Shown piece after piece: positions 7,560-13,201 of a DNA stretch of 13,201 bases; position 1 is the stretch's first letter; each line of letters starts with the position of its first letter. The notes under the pieces were generated by a model. The model was given only the letters and a program-made list of their open reading frames with translations. It searched no databases and had not been told where the DNA came from. Where the stretch lies: positions 21,882-35,082 of the forward strand of contig DLOT01000006.1 of the NCBI GenBank assembly GCA_002479715.1, in the 5' to 3' direction. This DNA is from Ruminococcus sp. UBA7477 (GTDB lineage: Bacteria; Bacillota; Clostridia; Oscillospirales; Ruminococcaceae). A program made the translations under genes and the position numbers.

Positions 7560-9022
7560 TGCGGGACACCAAAAGCATATTTTTTAAATACTTCATTATC
7601 TGTGCGGCAGTAATACTGATAAGCTTTATATGCTTAGGTGCAGTATTGCTGCTCGTTTCTTCTCAATATTTTACCGGCGAAAAGCGCGATCTCCTTCAGA
7701 CCAACGCCACAGCAGCGACGGAAGAGATCGCCGAAGCCGCCAAGATTTACGCAAGTAATGCTATACCTGTTGATGAGCTTTTTGAAAAGGCTGAAATTGA
7801 TGAGATATTGAAAAACCACAAAAGCTCCACAGGCGGCGAATTTTTCGTCTGCTTGGACGACGGCAAGCTGATCTATTCGACGGACAGCCGTCAGAAAAGC
7901 AATGTTCCCACAGATCTCCTGACAGATTTCAGCTCGTATGCCAAGTATGTCAGCTCGGATATGGACGGATACCTTCCGGACGAACGACACATAGCCGGGA
8001 TCAGCTTTTCATGCGGCGAGGACGTACTCTACCTTTTTGCAACTATATCTCTTTCCGAACAGGATTCATATATGCAGAGCATTATGCAGTTGTTTCTTAT
8101 ATCAATGGTATTCGTCCTGATCGTCGTGCTGATCATCGTTTATATTGCCACAAAACGCTTGACACAGCCTGTCAAGGAGCTTGCTGAAACAGCCTCTCTT
8201 ATCGGCACAGGCAATTTCTCGCACCGCCTCCCCGAATATGATACTACCGAATTCTCCATTCTCGGCAATGCCTTTAATGACATGGCGGACTCCCTGAGCG
8301 CCTATGATAAAATGCGAAGCAGCTTTGTTGCAAATGTTTCCCATGAGCTCAGAACTCCTATGACCTCTATCGGCGGATTTGTCGACGGTATTCTTGACGG
8401 AACGATCCCGCCGAGTGAGGAGAAAAAATACCTCCGTATTATCTCGTCGGAGGTCCAAAGGCTGACAAGGCTCGTCAGAAGTATGCTCAATCTGGCTAGA
8501 ATAGAATCGGGTGCGGTAGAGCTCAAATCGACATACTTCAGTATCCTTGAGCCAATTGTTGACACGCTTGTAACTTTTGAATCACGGCTGGAGGAAAAGC
8601 GGATCGATATTCGCGGACTTGACGTGGACAGGGTCATGCTTTATGCTGACAATGATCTTGTGCATCAGGTCATATATAACCTGCTGGAAAACGCCATAAA
8701 ATTCGTTGACAGCGGAGGCTATATAGAATTTGGCTTCACCGCCTATGACAAGCTGACAGCCGTTTCGATCAAAAACAGCGGAGAAGGTTTAAGTCAGGAA
8801 GAGCTTCCGATGGTTTTTGACAGATTTTATAAGACCGACGAGTCGCGGGGCAAAGACAAAAACGGCGTCGGGCTGGGTCTTAATATCGTCCGCTCTATCG
8901 TTAAGCTTCACGGGGGCAAGATCATGGTCAGAAGTGTCAAGGGAGAATACACAGAATTTGTTTTTACACTTCCAAATCAGCCGCTGAATGATGCCAAAGA
9001 CGACAGCGGCAAAAAAGAATAA
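7559..9022 (+). CDS. Membrane sensor histidine kinase with HAMP domain
   Basis: This is the sensor partner of the preceding response regulator. It has a membrane segment at about 11-33, an extracytoplasmic sensing region (about 36-172), a second membrane segment (173-197), and a HAMP linker (about 195-250). The dimerisation/phospho-acceptor domain has H262 in SHELRTP. The ATPase domain shows the N box NLLENAIKF (374-382), G1 as NSGEG (406-410), the F box FDRFYK and G2 GVGLGL. G1 has Asn where DxGxG is usual; such variants occur in Firmicutes kinases. No PAS domain is obvious between HAMP and H262, unlike Bacillus WalK. The start overlaps the previous stop (TAATG). The stimulus cannot be read; the outer domain is about 137 residues and could be Cache-like, which is only a guess. 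Confidence 0.93.
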   Translation: MRDTKSIFFKYFIICAAVILISFICLGAVLLLVSSQYFTGEKRDLLQTNATAATEEIAEAAKIYASNAIPVDELFEKAEIDEILKNHKSSTGGEFFVCLDDGKLIYSTDSRQKSNVPTDLLTDFSSYAKYVSSDMDGYLPDERHIAGISFSCGEDVLYLFATISLSEQDSYMQSIMQLFLISMVFVLIVVLIIVYIATKRLTQPVKELAETASLIGTGNFSHRLPEYDTTEFSILGNAFNDMADSLSAYDKMRSSFVANVSHELRTPMTSIGGFVDGILDGTIPPSEEKKYLRIISSEVQRLTRLVRSMLNLARIESGAVELKSTYFSILEPIVDTLVTFESRLEEKRIDIRGLDVDRVMLYADNDLVHQVIYNLLENAIKFVDSGGYIEFGFTAYDKLTAVSIKNSGEGLSQEELPMVFDRFYKTDESRGKDKNGVGLGLNIVRSIVKLHGGKIMVRSVKGEYTEFVFTLPNQPLNDAKDDSGKKE

Positions 9023-9033
9023 GGTGAGCGCTG

Positions 9034-10359
9034 ATGGATTTTTTTGATAAAGAGATTAGTGAATTAGAAAGCCGATTTTCGGAGAAAAGCAGTTCGGAAA
9101 CGCAGAGTGCACAAGATCTTGACCCAAGCGATGCCGGGGCGCGGTCTTTGAGCGTTCCGTTTTGGAGTGCAATGATAGAAAGCGGCAACAGAAAACGCCG
9201 CCTGCGAGCGAGAGTTTTTATTGTACTGATAATACTGATCGTTCTGTCGCTTAACTGCTACGTTCTGATGTCTATATTTTTCGGCAAGGGCTGGCTATCC
9301 AACAGCCTTTTCGGGAACAACAATGTGAGCTTTACTCTCCCCGTTTATGAAACTCCGAAGCTTGAGGATAATCTGTATCAGGAGGACGGTCGCTACACCA
9401 CAGTGGGGCTTGCTGAGGCGCTTTCACCCTCTGTCGTTTCCATTTCGGTCAACTATGATTTTTCCCCGGAGACCCTTTCGGGGAGCGTTGCGCTCGGCTC
9501 GGGGATAATCATTTCCGAGGACGGCTATATCGTCACTAACGCTCATGTTGTCGAAGGCGATCCTATTGCTATAAAAGTTATCCTGAACACCGGCGATCAA
9601 TATGCAGCCGATGTCGTCGGGCTGGACTCGCGAAGCGATATTGCCGTTATAAAAATAGCGGCTGACGGTCTTTCGCCTGCTGTTTTTGCCGACTCGGACA
9701 GTGTCAGACCCGGCGAGGATGTTGCGGCGATAGGAAACCCCGCAGGATTCAGCGGCTCGATAACAAAGGGAATAGTTTCTGCTGTGGGCAGAGGGATAAG
9801 AGTTCAGTCTGATATGCTTGAAATGGAGTGCATACAGATAGACGCTGCGATAAATCCGGGAAACTCGGGTGGAGCGCTTTTTAATATGTGGGGGCAGGTC
9901 GTCGGAATAATCTCCTCCAAGCTTTCGGCGACAATGTATGACGGCATCGGCTTTGCCATATCGACCAACGCAGCCAAGCCGATCATTGAAGAGCTGATCG
10001 AGAAAGGCTGCATCGAAAGCAGAACGCGTGTCGGAATAACATTCTACGGGATCAGCGATGAGGACGCAAAGATAAACGGCTTCCCGACGGGCGGACTGTA
10101 TATCAACGGAATATCCAAAGACTGCGACATCAGCAACACAGAGCTGAGAAGCGGTGATGTTATCACCCATGTAAACGGCGTTAAGGTCACAGATGTCGGA
10201 GAGATCACCGAAGCGCTCAAGGGTTATCTTCCCGGTGATACGGTATCGGCTACCGTCGTGCGGCTTAACGCTGATAAGACAGTTATTCTGTCAACCTTTG
10301 AGATAAGTTTCAAGCTGGAAAAGGATAGCAGTATGACATCAGGTTTTGAAGAAGAATAG
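9034..10359 (+). CDS. Membrane-anchored HtrA/Deg-type serine protease (S1C)
   Basis: This is an HtrA-family protease, which degrades or inspects misfolded envelope proteins outside the membrane. Residues 1-60 are polar and end in a basic RKRRLRAR stretch. A single membrane anchor lies at about 61-83, so the protease faces outward. The catalytic triad is H171 (TNAHVVEG), D202 (SRSDIAVIKI) and S278 (GNSGGALF). One PDZ domain spans about 335-425, with RSGDVITHVNG. The 441-residue length fits the one-anchor, one-PDZ HtrA/DegS form. AAGGTGAG overlaps the kinase stop codon and lies 5 nt before the ATG, so the three genes form one operon. In Bacillus an HtrA gene also closes the wal operon, which supports an envelope-stress role. 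A strong terminator follows immediately. Confidence 0.95.
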   Translation: MDFFDKEISELESRFSEKSSSETQSAQDLDPSDAGARSLSVPFWSAMIESGNRKRRLRARVFIVLIILIVLSLNCYVLMSIFFGKGWLSNSLFGNNNVSFTLPVYETPKLEDNLYQEDGRYTTVGLAEALSPSVVSISVNYDFSPETLSGSVALGSGIIISEDGYIVTNAHVVEGDPIAIKVILNTGDQYAADVVGLDSRSDIAVIKIAADGLSPAVFADSDSVRPGEDVAAIGNPAGFSGSITKGIVSAVGRGIRVQSDMLEMECIQIDAAINPGNSGGALFNMWGQVVGIISSKLSATMYDGIGFAISTNAAKPIIEELIEKGCIESRTRVGITFYGISDEDAKINGFPTGGLYINGISKDCDISNTELRSGDVITHVNGVKVTDVGEITEALKGYLPGDTVSATVVRLNADKTVILSTFEISFKLEKDSSMTSGFEEE

Positions 10360-10361
10360 TC

Positions 10362-10395
10362 AAAAAATCCGCCCTATATACTCGGCGGATTTTTT
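10362..10395 (+). terminator. Terminator of the regulator-kinase-HtrA operon
   Basis: The perfect arms AAAAAATCCGCC (10362-10373) and GGCGGATTTTTT (10384-10395) enclose a 10-nt loop and end in six Ts. It starts 2 nt after the HtrA stop codon. The A-run at its left side means that it would also work on the minus strand. Confidence 0.95.
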
Positions 10396-10584
10396 CTGCC
10401 TATAAAAAGCCTATATTTAAGCTCGACCCGTCGTCGCGTCGCCGCAAGCGTTTAGTTTGTATATTACTGTCCGTTTGACACGCCGTCACTCAAACTACGG
10501 GCACAAGCCCATGTCAAAAATAGGCGGCAATGGATGCAGCGTTACGCTGCGGATCTTTTGATTATATGTTAACAGATAGTTCAC
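10396..10584. other. Structured spacer rich in inverted repeats
   Basis: There is no supported gene. Complementary segments are 10409-10418 with 10516-10525 (9 of 10 pairs), TAGTTTG 10453-10459 with CAAACTA 10491-10497, TTTGACA 10474-10480 with TGTCAAA 10512-10518, GGGC/GCCC at 10499-10510, and hairpin GCAGCG-TTA-CGCTGC at 10536-10550. The second and third pairings interleave as in a pseudoknot. The region lies between a terminator and the next promoter, so whether it is transcribed is unknown. Confidence 0.45.
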
Positions 10585-10613
10585 TTGACAGAAAGCGAAA
10601 ATTTGTATATAAT
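10585..10613 (+). promoter_or_regulatory. Consensus sigma-A promoter of the CAP lipoprotein gene
   Basis: TTGACA (10585-10590) and TATAAT (10608-10613) both match consensus 6/6 with a 17-nt spacer. The leader to the ATG would be about 60 nt. This is the strongest promoter in the window by sequence. Confidence 0.92.
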
Positions 10614-10679
10614 ATTAATAAGTATTGAAAATCAGTTCTTGTAATAAACTGTCAATTCGACTGTAAGGGGTAATGAGTG

Positions 10680-11936
10680 ATGAAAACTTTGAAATGCTTT
10701 GCAGCTATTGCGGCTGCTTTGGCGGCCATAACACTTGTCGGCTGCTCAAATGCGGACAGCTCGGAAAGTGTGACTCTGCCCGAAACGACCGTTACGTCTA
10801 CTGAGCCCTATTCCTCACCGTCAGAAAGCACGACAACTTCCGATAACATCGCCGATCAAACTACCGTGAGCAGCCAGCTTGTCGCTGTTTTGACAGATGA
10901 AAACGGCTTTGCCGTTACAGACAAAAACGGGCAGGCGGTCACTGTAACTGTTAAAATGCCCGAAAAGCAGACTATTGTTGCGGCTGTCACCGATTCAAAC
11001 GGCTATGCGGTCACAGACGAAAACGGACAGCCTGTTACCGTTATAGTTGATCTTCCGCCAGAGACAACAACAGCAGAAAACCACATTGCCGTCGGAACTA
11101 TGTACGCAGCCGAAGATACTACTGCCCTATCCGCAGCTGCGGAAGGCGAGGATATCCCGATCAAGGCAGGGCAGGCGGTCGAAGTCGTTGAGATATGCTC
11201 AGACGGGCGGTGCAAAATCAGTGTCGGCGGCAAGGAAGGATATGTTAAGTCTTCTATGCTGACGGAAAGCCCCGAAGCTATCACTACCACGTCCTCTCCC
11301 GTTGGAGGAGGCGAAGATACGCCCAAAGTAACGACGGCCTCAACAGGTACTACGACTGCTAAAAAGGAGACCACCACACCCAAGAAAACCACCACTACCT
11401 CAAAAAAGACTACAACCACAACCAAGAAAACCACTACCACAACAAAAACGACCACTACTACGGCTAAGAAAACTACTACCACGACCAAGAAGCCGACTAC
11501 GACCACTGCTCCCAAAGAGGTTGAGCTTCCGTACGACGCCACGACCAACGATTACATTAATGAGGTAGCCAGACTCGTCAACGCCGAAAGAGCAAAGCAC
11601 GGGCTTTCCCCTCTCGCGATCGACGTTAAGCTTTGTAATGCGGCAAACACCCGTGCGGCTGAGTTGGAAGCCAAGTTTTCACACACACGCCCTGACGACA
11701 CAAAATGCTTTACGGCAATAACCGACGAGGGAATCAGCTATAAGTCTGCCGGCGAAAACATAGCCTGCGGTTATGAAACTCCGCAGGAGGTCTTTGACGC
11801 ATGGATGAACTCCGACGCACACAGAGGGCATATCCTCAGCGAAAACTTTACACACATCGGCATCGGATACTACGACTCCGGCGAAAATTGGTTCTGGTCT
11901 CAGGAGTTCTGTAAATTCAAAGAAAAAAAGAACTAA
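10680..11936 (+). CDS. CAP (SCP/PR-1)-domain lipoprotein with SH3-like segment
   Basis: This is a secreted, lipid-anchored modular protein; its biochemical function is unknown. A signal peptide ends in lipobox LVGC with the lipidated Cys at residue 22. A Ser/Thr/Glu-rich stretch reaches to about 65. Two similar segments (67-99 and 100-131) share the pattern DxNGxAVTDxNGQxVTVxV. An SH3b-like segment is likely at about 138-197. A Thr/Lys linker (220-278) leads to the C-terminal CAP domain (about 288-412) with H335 in FSHTRPD, E359 in AGENIA, W375 and H381 in DAHRGHIL. These are the conserved cleft residues of the family; B. subtilis YkwD is a comparable bacterial CAP protein. I use ATG 10680, 9 nt after AAGGGG; GTG 10677 is an alternative. 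The protein may bind the cell wall through SH3, with CAP acting outside. It has its own promoter and terminator. Confidence 0.9.
   Translation: MKTLKCFAAIAAALAAITLVGCSNADSSESVTLPETTVTSTEPYSSPSESTTTSDNIADQTTVSSQLVAVLTDENGFAVTDKNGQAVTVTVKMPEKQTIVAAVTDSNGYAVTDENGQPVTVIVDLPPETTTAENHIAVGTMYAAEDTTALSAAAEGEDIPIKAGQAVEVVEICSDGRCKISVGGKEGYVKSSMLTESPEAITTTSSPVGGGEDTPKVTTASTGTTTAKKETTTPKKTTTTSKKTTTTTKKTTTTTKTTTTTAKKTTTTTKKPTTTTAPKEVELPYDATTNDYINEVARLVNAERAKHGLSPLAIDVKLCNAANTRAAELEAKFSHTRPDDTKCFTAITDEGISYKSAGENIACGYETPQEVFDAWMNSDAHRGHILSENFTHIGIGYYDSGENWFWSQEFCKFKEKKN
10878..11072 (+). repeat. Two tandem protein-level repeats, about 32 residues each
   Basis: Residues 67-99 and 100-131 of the CAP lipoprotein align along their length. 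Both contain a DxNG turn, AVTD, a second NGQ turn and VTVxV, then a proline. They look like paired short beta-hairpin units arisen by internal duplication. At DNA level the copies have diverged but keep blocks such as AACGG and GTTAC. Confidence 0.75.
11337..11513 (+). repeat. Low-complexity Thr/Lys codon repeat
   Basis: About 59 codons are almost all ACN (Thr) broken by AAA/AAG (Lys) pairs, with a few Ala, Ser and Pro. They encode a flexible linker between the SH3-like and CAP parts. Thr-rich linkers of this kind are common in extracellular proteins of ruminococci. The mixed Thr codons argue that it is not a freshly expanded microsatellite. Confidence 0.85.
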
Positions 11937-11946
11937 CTTACTCTTC

Positions 11947-11982
11947 AAAGGACTTTCACTTGTTTTGAGTGGAAGTCCTTTT
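11947..11982 (+). terminator. Terminator of the CAP lipoprotein gene
   Basis: The arms 11947-11960 and 11968-11981 pair over 14 bp with one T-G wobble around a 7-nt loop. They end in a TTTT run. It starts 10 nt after the stop codon. Confidence 0.9.
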
Positions 11983-12120
11983 ATTCGGAGCATTTGTGAT
12001 ATCCTTTAGTGTCGCCTGAGCATTCCGCTTTCTTTACCAGTCGATGGCGCTAAAAAAACGGCCTTCACAGGCGACTGGCGTGCGTGCTTCAATATGCAAT
12101 AAAAAAGGTCCGATAATTCA
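11983..12120. other. Spacer with overlapping inverted repeats
   Basis: There is no supported gene. GTCGCCTG (12011-12018) pairs perfectly with CAGGCGAC (12068-12075). CCAGTCG (12037-12043) pairs perfectly with CGACTGG (12072-12078). The two right arms overlap, so the pairings exclude each other. A-runs at 12052-12058 and 12101-12106 lie within or just after. Its role is unknown. Confidence 0.4.
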
Positions 12121-12149
12121 TTGAATATTGCGCTTATTTGTTGTATAAT
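12121..12149 (+). promoter_or_regulatory. Sigma-A promoter of the esterase lipoprotein gene
   Basis: TTGAAT (12121-12126) and TATAAT (12144-12149) are separated by 17 nt, 4/6 and 6/6 to consensus. The leader would be only about 20-25 nt, just enough for the ribosome binding site. Confidence 0.8.
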
Positions 12150-12166
12150 GAACCAAAATGCAATAC

Positions 12167-12172
12167 AGGAGG
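12167..12172 (+). promoter_or_regulatory. Ribosome binding site deciding the esterase start
   Basis: A full AGGAGG lies 5 nt before ATG 12178. It rules out the longer frame beginning at TTG 12121, which is the -35 box itself and would put residues ahead of an otherwise ordinary lipoprotein signal peptide. Confidence 0.9.
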
Positions 12173-12177
12173 ATACT

Positions 12178-13191
12178 ATGAACAGTTTAAGAAAAGCAAT
12201 CACGGCTGCGCTGGTTCTTTCAGCGCTTGCAGTATCGGGCTGTTCGGTCAGCGACAGCAGCACAGATAAATCAACAGCGACTTCCGACGTCGCCTCTGAG
12301 GTGACTTCCGAGGTCACAACAACGACTGGGGCTACCATAACAGAGACCTTGCCCGAAGAGCCTGAAAAGGAAAAACCGGAAGTACAGATAGCCGGGCTGA
12401 TTCCTGACGGCTATGGGGACAAAAGAGAAAACACAGCTTATTCAAGCTTTCAAAAGTACACCTACTACTCCTCGACAGCCGGTCGGGATACCAATGTCAA
12501 TGTTCTGCTTCCGCCCGATTATTCAGAAGATAAGCAATACCCCGTTTTATATATTCTGCACGGTTTTTATGACAACGAGGACTGGATGGCCCGCTCCGTC
12601 GTGAACCTGAGCACCATCTACGGCAACCTTCTTGCCGATGGAGAAGCTGAGGAAATGATAATCGTTCTTCCTTACATTTTCTGTGACAAGGATATGCCCT
12701 ACTGCACGGGAATGGATCTTGACAACTGCCTTGCCTATGACAATTTTATCAACGATCTTACAACAGACCTTATGCCGTTTATTGAAAGCAGCTTCTCGGT
12801 TGCCAAGGGCAGAGAGAACACGGCGATAACCGGTTTTTCCATGGGCGGCCGCGAGTCACTGTTCATAGGCTTTAAACACCCTGAGCTTTTCGGGTATGTC
12901 GGTGCAGTTTGCCCCGCTCCGGGGCTTGTCAAGATACCAAGCTCGCCTATGCATCCCGGACAGATCACTAAGGATGAAATGACATTCGGAGATAATCAGC
13001 CTGAGGTCGTTCTCATAAGCTATTCCAAATCGGACGGCACCGTTGGCAATAACCCAGCCGACTACTGCCGTATCATGACAGAAAACGGAGTTCAGTATCT
13101 TACTCATATTATGGAACGCACAGGACATGATCACTCAAGCGTTAAGCCGCACCTGTATAATTTCCTGCGGATGCTGTTCAAACAAGATTAA
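12178..13191 (+). CDS. Secreted esterase lipoprotein, alpha/beta-hydrolase (CE1/esterase-D type)
   Basis: This is a lipid-anchored extracellular hydrolase of the putative-esterase family, which includes feruloyl and acetyl-xylan esterases and enterochelin esterase-like proteins. The signal peptide ends in lipobox VSGC with Cys22. An acidic, Ser/Thr-rich linker runs to about residue 70. The catalytic core follows: YILHGF (125-130) supplies the oxyanion region, the nucleophile is S221 in GFSMGG, a likely acid is D286, and the likely base is H317 in GHDH. The S-D-H spacing fits the XynZ-type feruloyl esterase core. The usual aromatic after the GHD motif is replaced by His319. Cysteines at 169, 176 and 184 are close together and could form a disulfide outside the cell. 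It has its own promoter. Plant cell-wall ester cleavage is plausible in a gut or rumen ruminococcus, but the substrate is not shown. The 337-residue frame is complete, ending 10 bp before the window edge. Confidence 0.88.
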   Translation: MNSLRKAITAALVLSALAVSGCSVSDSSTDKSTATSDVASEVTSEVTTTTGATITETLPEEPEKEKPEVQIAGLIPDGYGDKRENTAYSSFQKYTYYSSTAGRDTNVNVLLPPDYSEDKQYPVLYILHGFYDNEDWMARSVVNLSTIYGNLLADGEAEEMIIVLPYIFCDKDMPYCTGMDLDNCLAYDNFINDLTTDLMPFIESSFSVAKGRENTAITGFSMGGRESLFIGFKHPELFGYVGAVCPAPGLVKIPSSPMHPGQITKDEMTFGDNQPEVVLISYSKSDGTVGNNPADYCRIMTENGVQYLTHIMERTGHDHSSVKPHLYNFLRMLFKQD

Positions 13192-13201
13192 AAATTTCGC
13201 C

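Noticed and set aside
10569..10585. TTAACA-N5-TTCACT beside the CAP gene -35 as a PhoP box
   Set aside because: There are only two units and one is imperfect; a match this short is easily found by chance.
10640..10667. TGTAAT, TGTCAA and TGTAAG in the CAP gene leader as WalR boxes
   Set aside because: Spacing is 10 and 12 bp, not 11, two of three units break the consensus, and they lie downstream of the promoter.
11003..11548. Minus-strand frame rich in Val and Phe
   Set aside because: It is the antisense of the Thr/Lys linker: ACN read backward gives Val codons. There is no start context.
12121..12177. Longer esterase start at TTG 12121
   Set aside because: The TTG is the -35 box of the gene's own promoter, and the AGGAGG site points to ATG 12178, where a standard lipoprotein signal begins.
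12006..12338. 110-codon minus-strand frame over the esterase start and spacer
   Set aside because: It runs through the esterase promoter and signal peptide on the other strand, with no ribosome binding site. The part over 12011-12078 might recur elsewhere as an intergenic repeat, but I cannot show it.

Overview
The window looks like chromosomal DNA from a Gram-positive, low-to-mid G+C Firmicute, most likely a Ruminococcus-type member of the Oscillospiraceae. The grounds are AGGAGG-type ribosome binding sites, a HrcA/CIRCE-controlled groES-groEL operon, sigma-A promoters with TTGACA/TATAAT boxes, secreted lipoproteins with long Thr/Lys linkers, and a response regulator-kinase-HtrA cluster. The genus is an inference; no rRNA or marker comparison was possible. 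I saw no tRNA or rRNA gene, insertion sequence, CRISPR array or phage gene.

Left half (1-6551), all on the minus strand, is housekeeping. groES and groEL form one operon read from a promoter that overlaps a perfect CIRCE operator, and it ends in a strong terminator at 4486-4537. valS (valyl-tRNA synthetase) follows from its own promoter at 4296-4324 with a leader of about 150 nt. An aspartate kinase gene lies 60 bp after valS with no terminator between them, so the two are probably co-transcribed. A hairpin with a T-rich tail ends the aspartate kinase gene. A second perfect hairpin sits at the left edge.

The divergent control region (6552-6863) separates the halves. It holds the groES promoter, a perfect 7+1+7 dyad at 6643-6657, and three TGTAAY hexamers exactly 11 bp apart (6721-6748). 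These precede an extended -10 box that lacks a good -35. The repeats match the known WalR consensus (TGTWAH-N5-TGTWAH) and also the general PhoB/OmpR-family layout, so the downstream regulator probably controls its own operon.

Right half (6864-13191) is all on the plus strand. A response regulator, a membrane histidine kinase and a membrane-anchored HtrA protease form a tight operon (1-nt overlap, then an 11-nt gap) closed by a strong terminator at 10362-10395. This resembles a shortened walR-walK-...-htrC locus of Bacillus and suggests an envelope-sensing system. Two separately promoted secreted lipoproteins follow. One is modular (twin repeats, SH3-like segment, Thr/Lys linker, CAP domain). 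The other is an alpha/beta-hydrolase esterase of the CE1/esterase-D type. The spacers before each contain inverted repeats of unknown purpose (10409-10550 and 12011-12078).

No clearly new system is visible. The most informative signals are the triple WalR-like box in front of the two-component operon, the odd domain chain of the CAP lipoprotein, and the two structured spacers.
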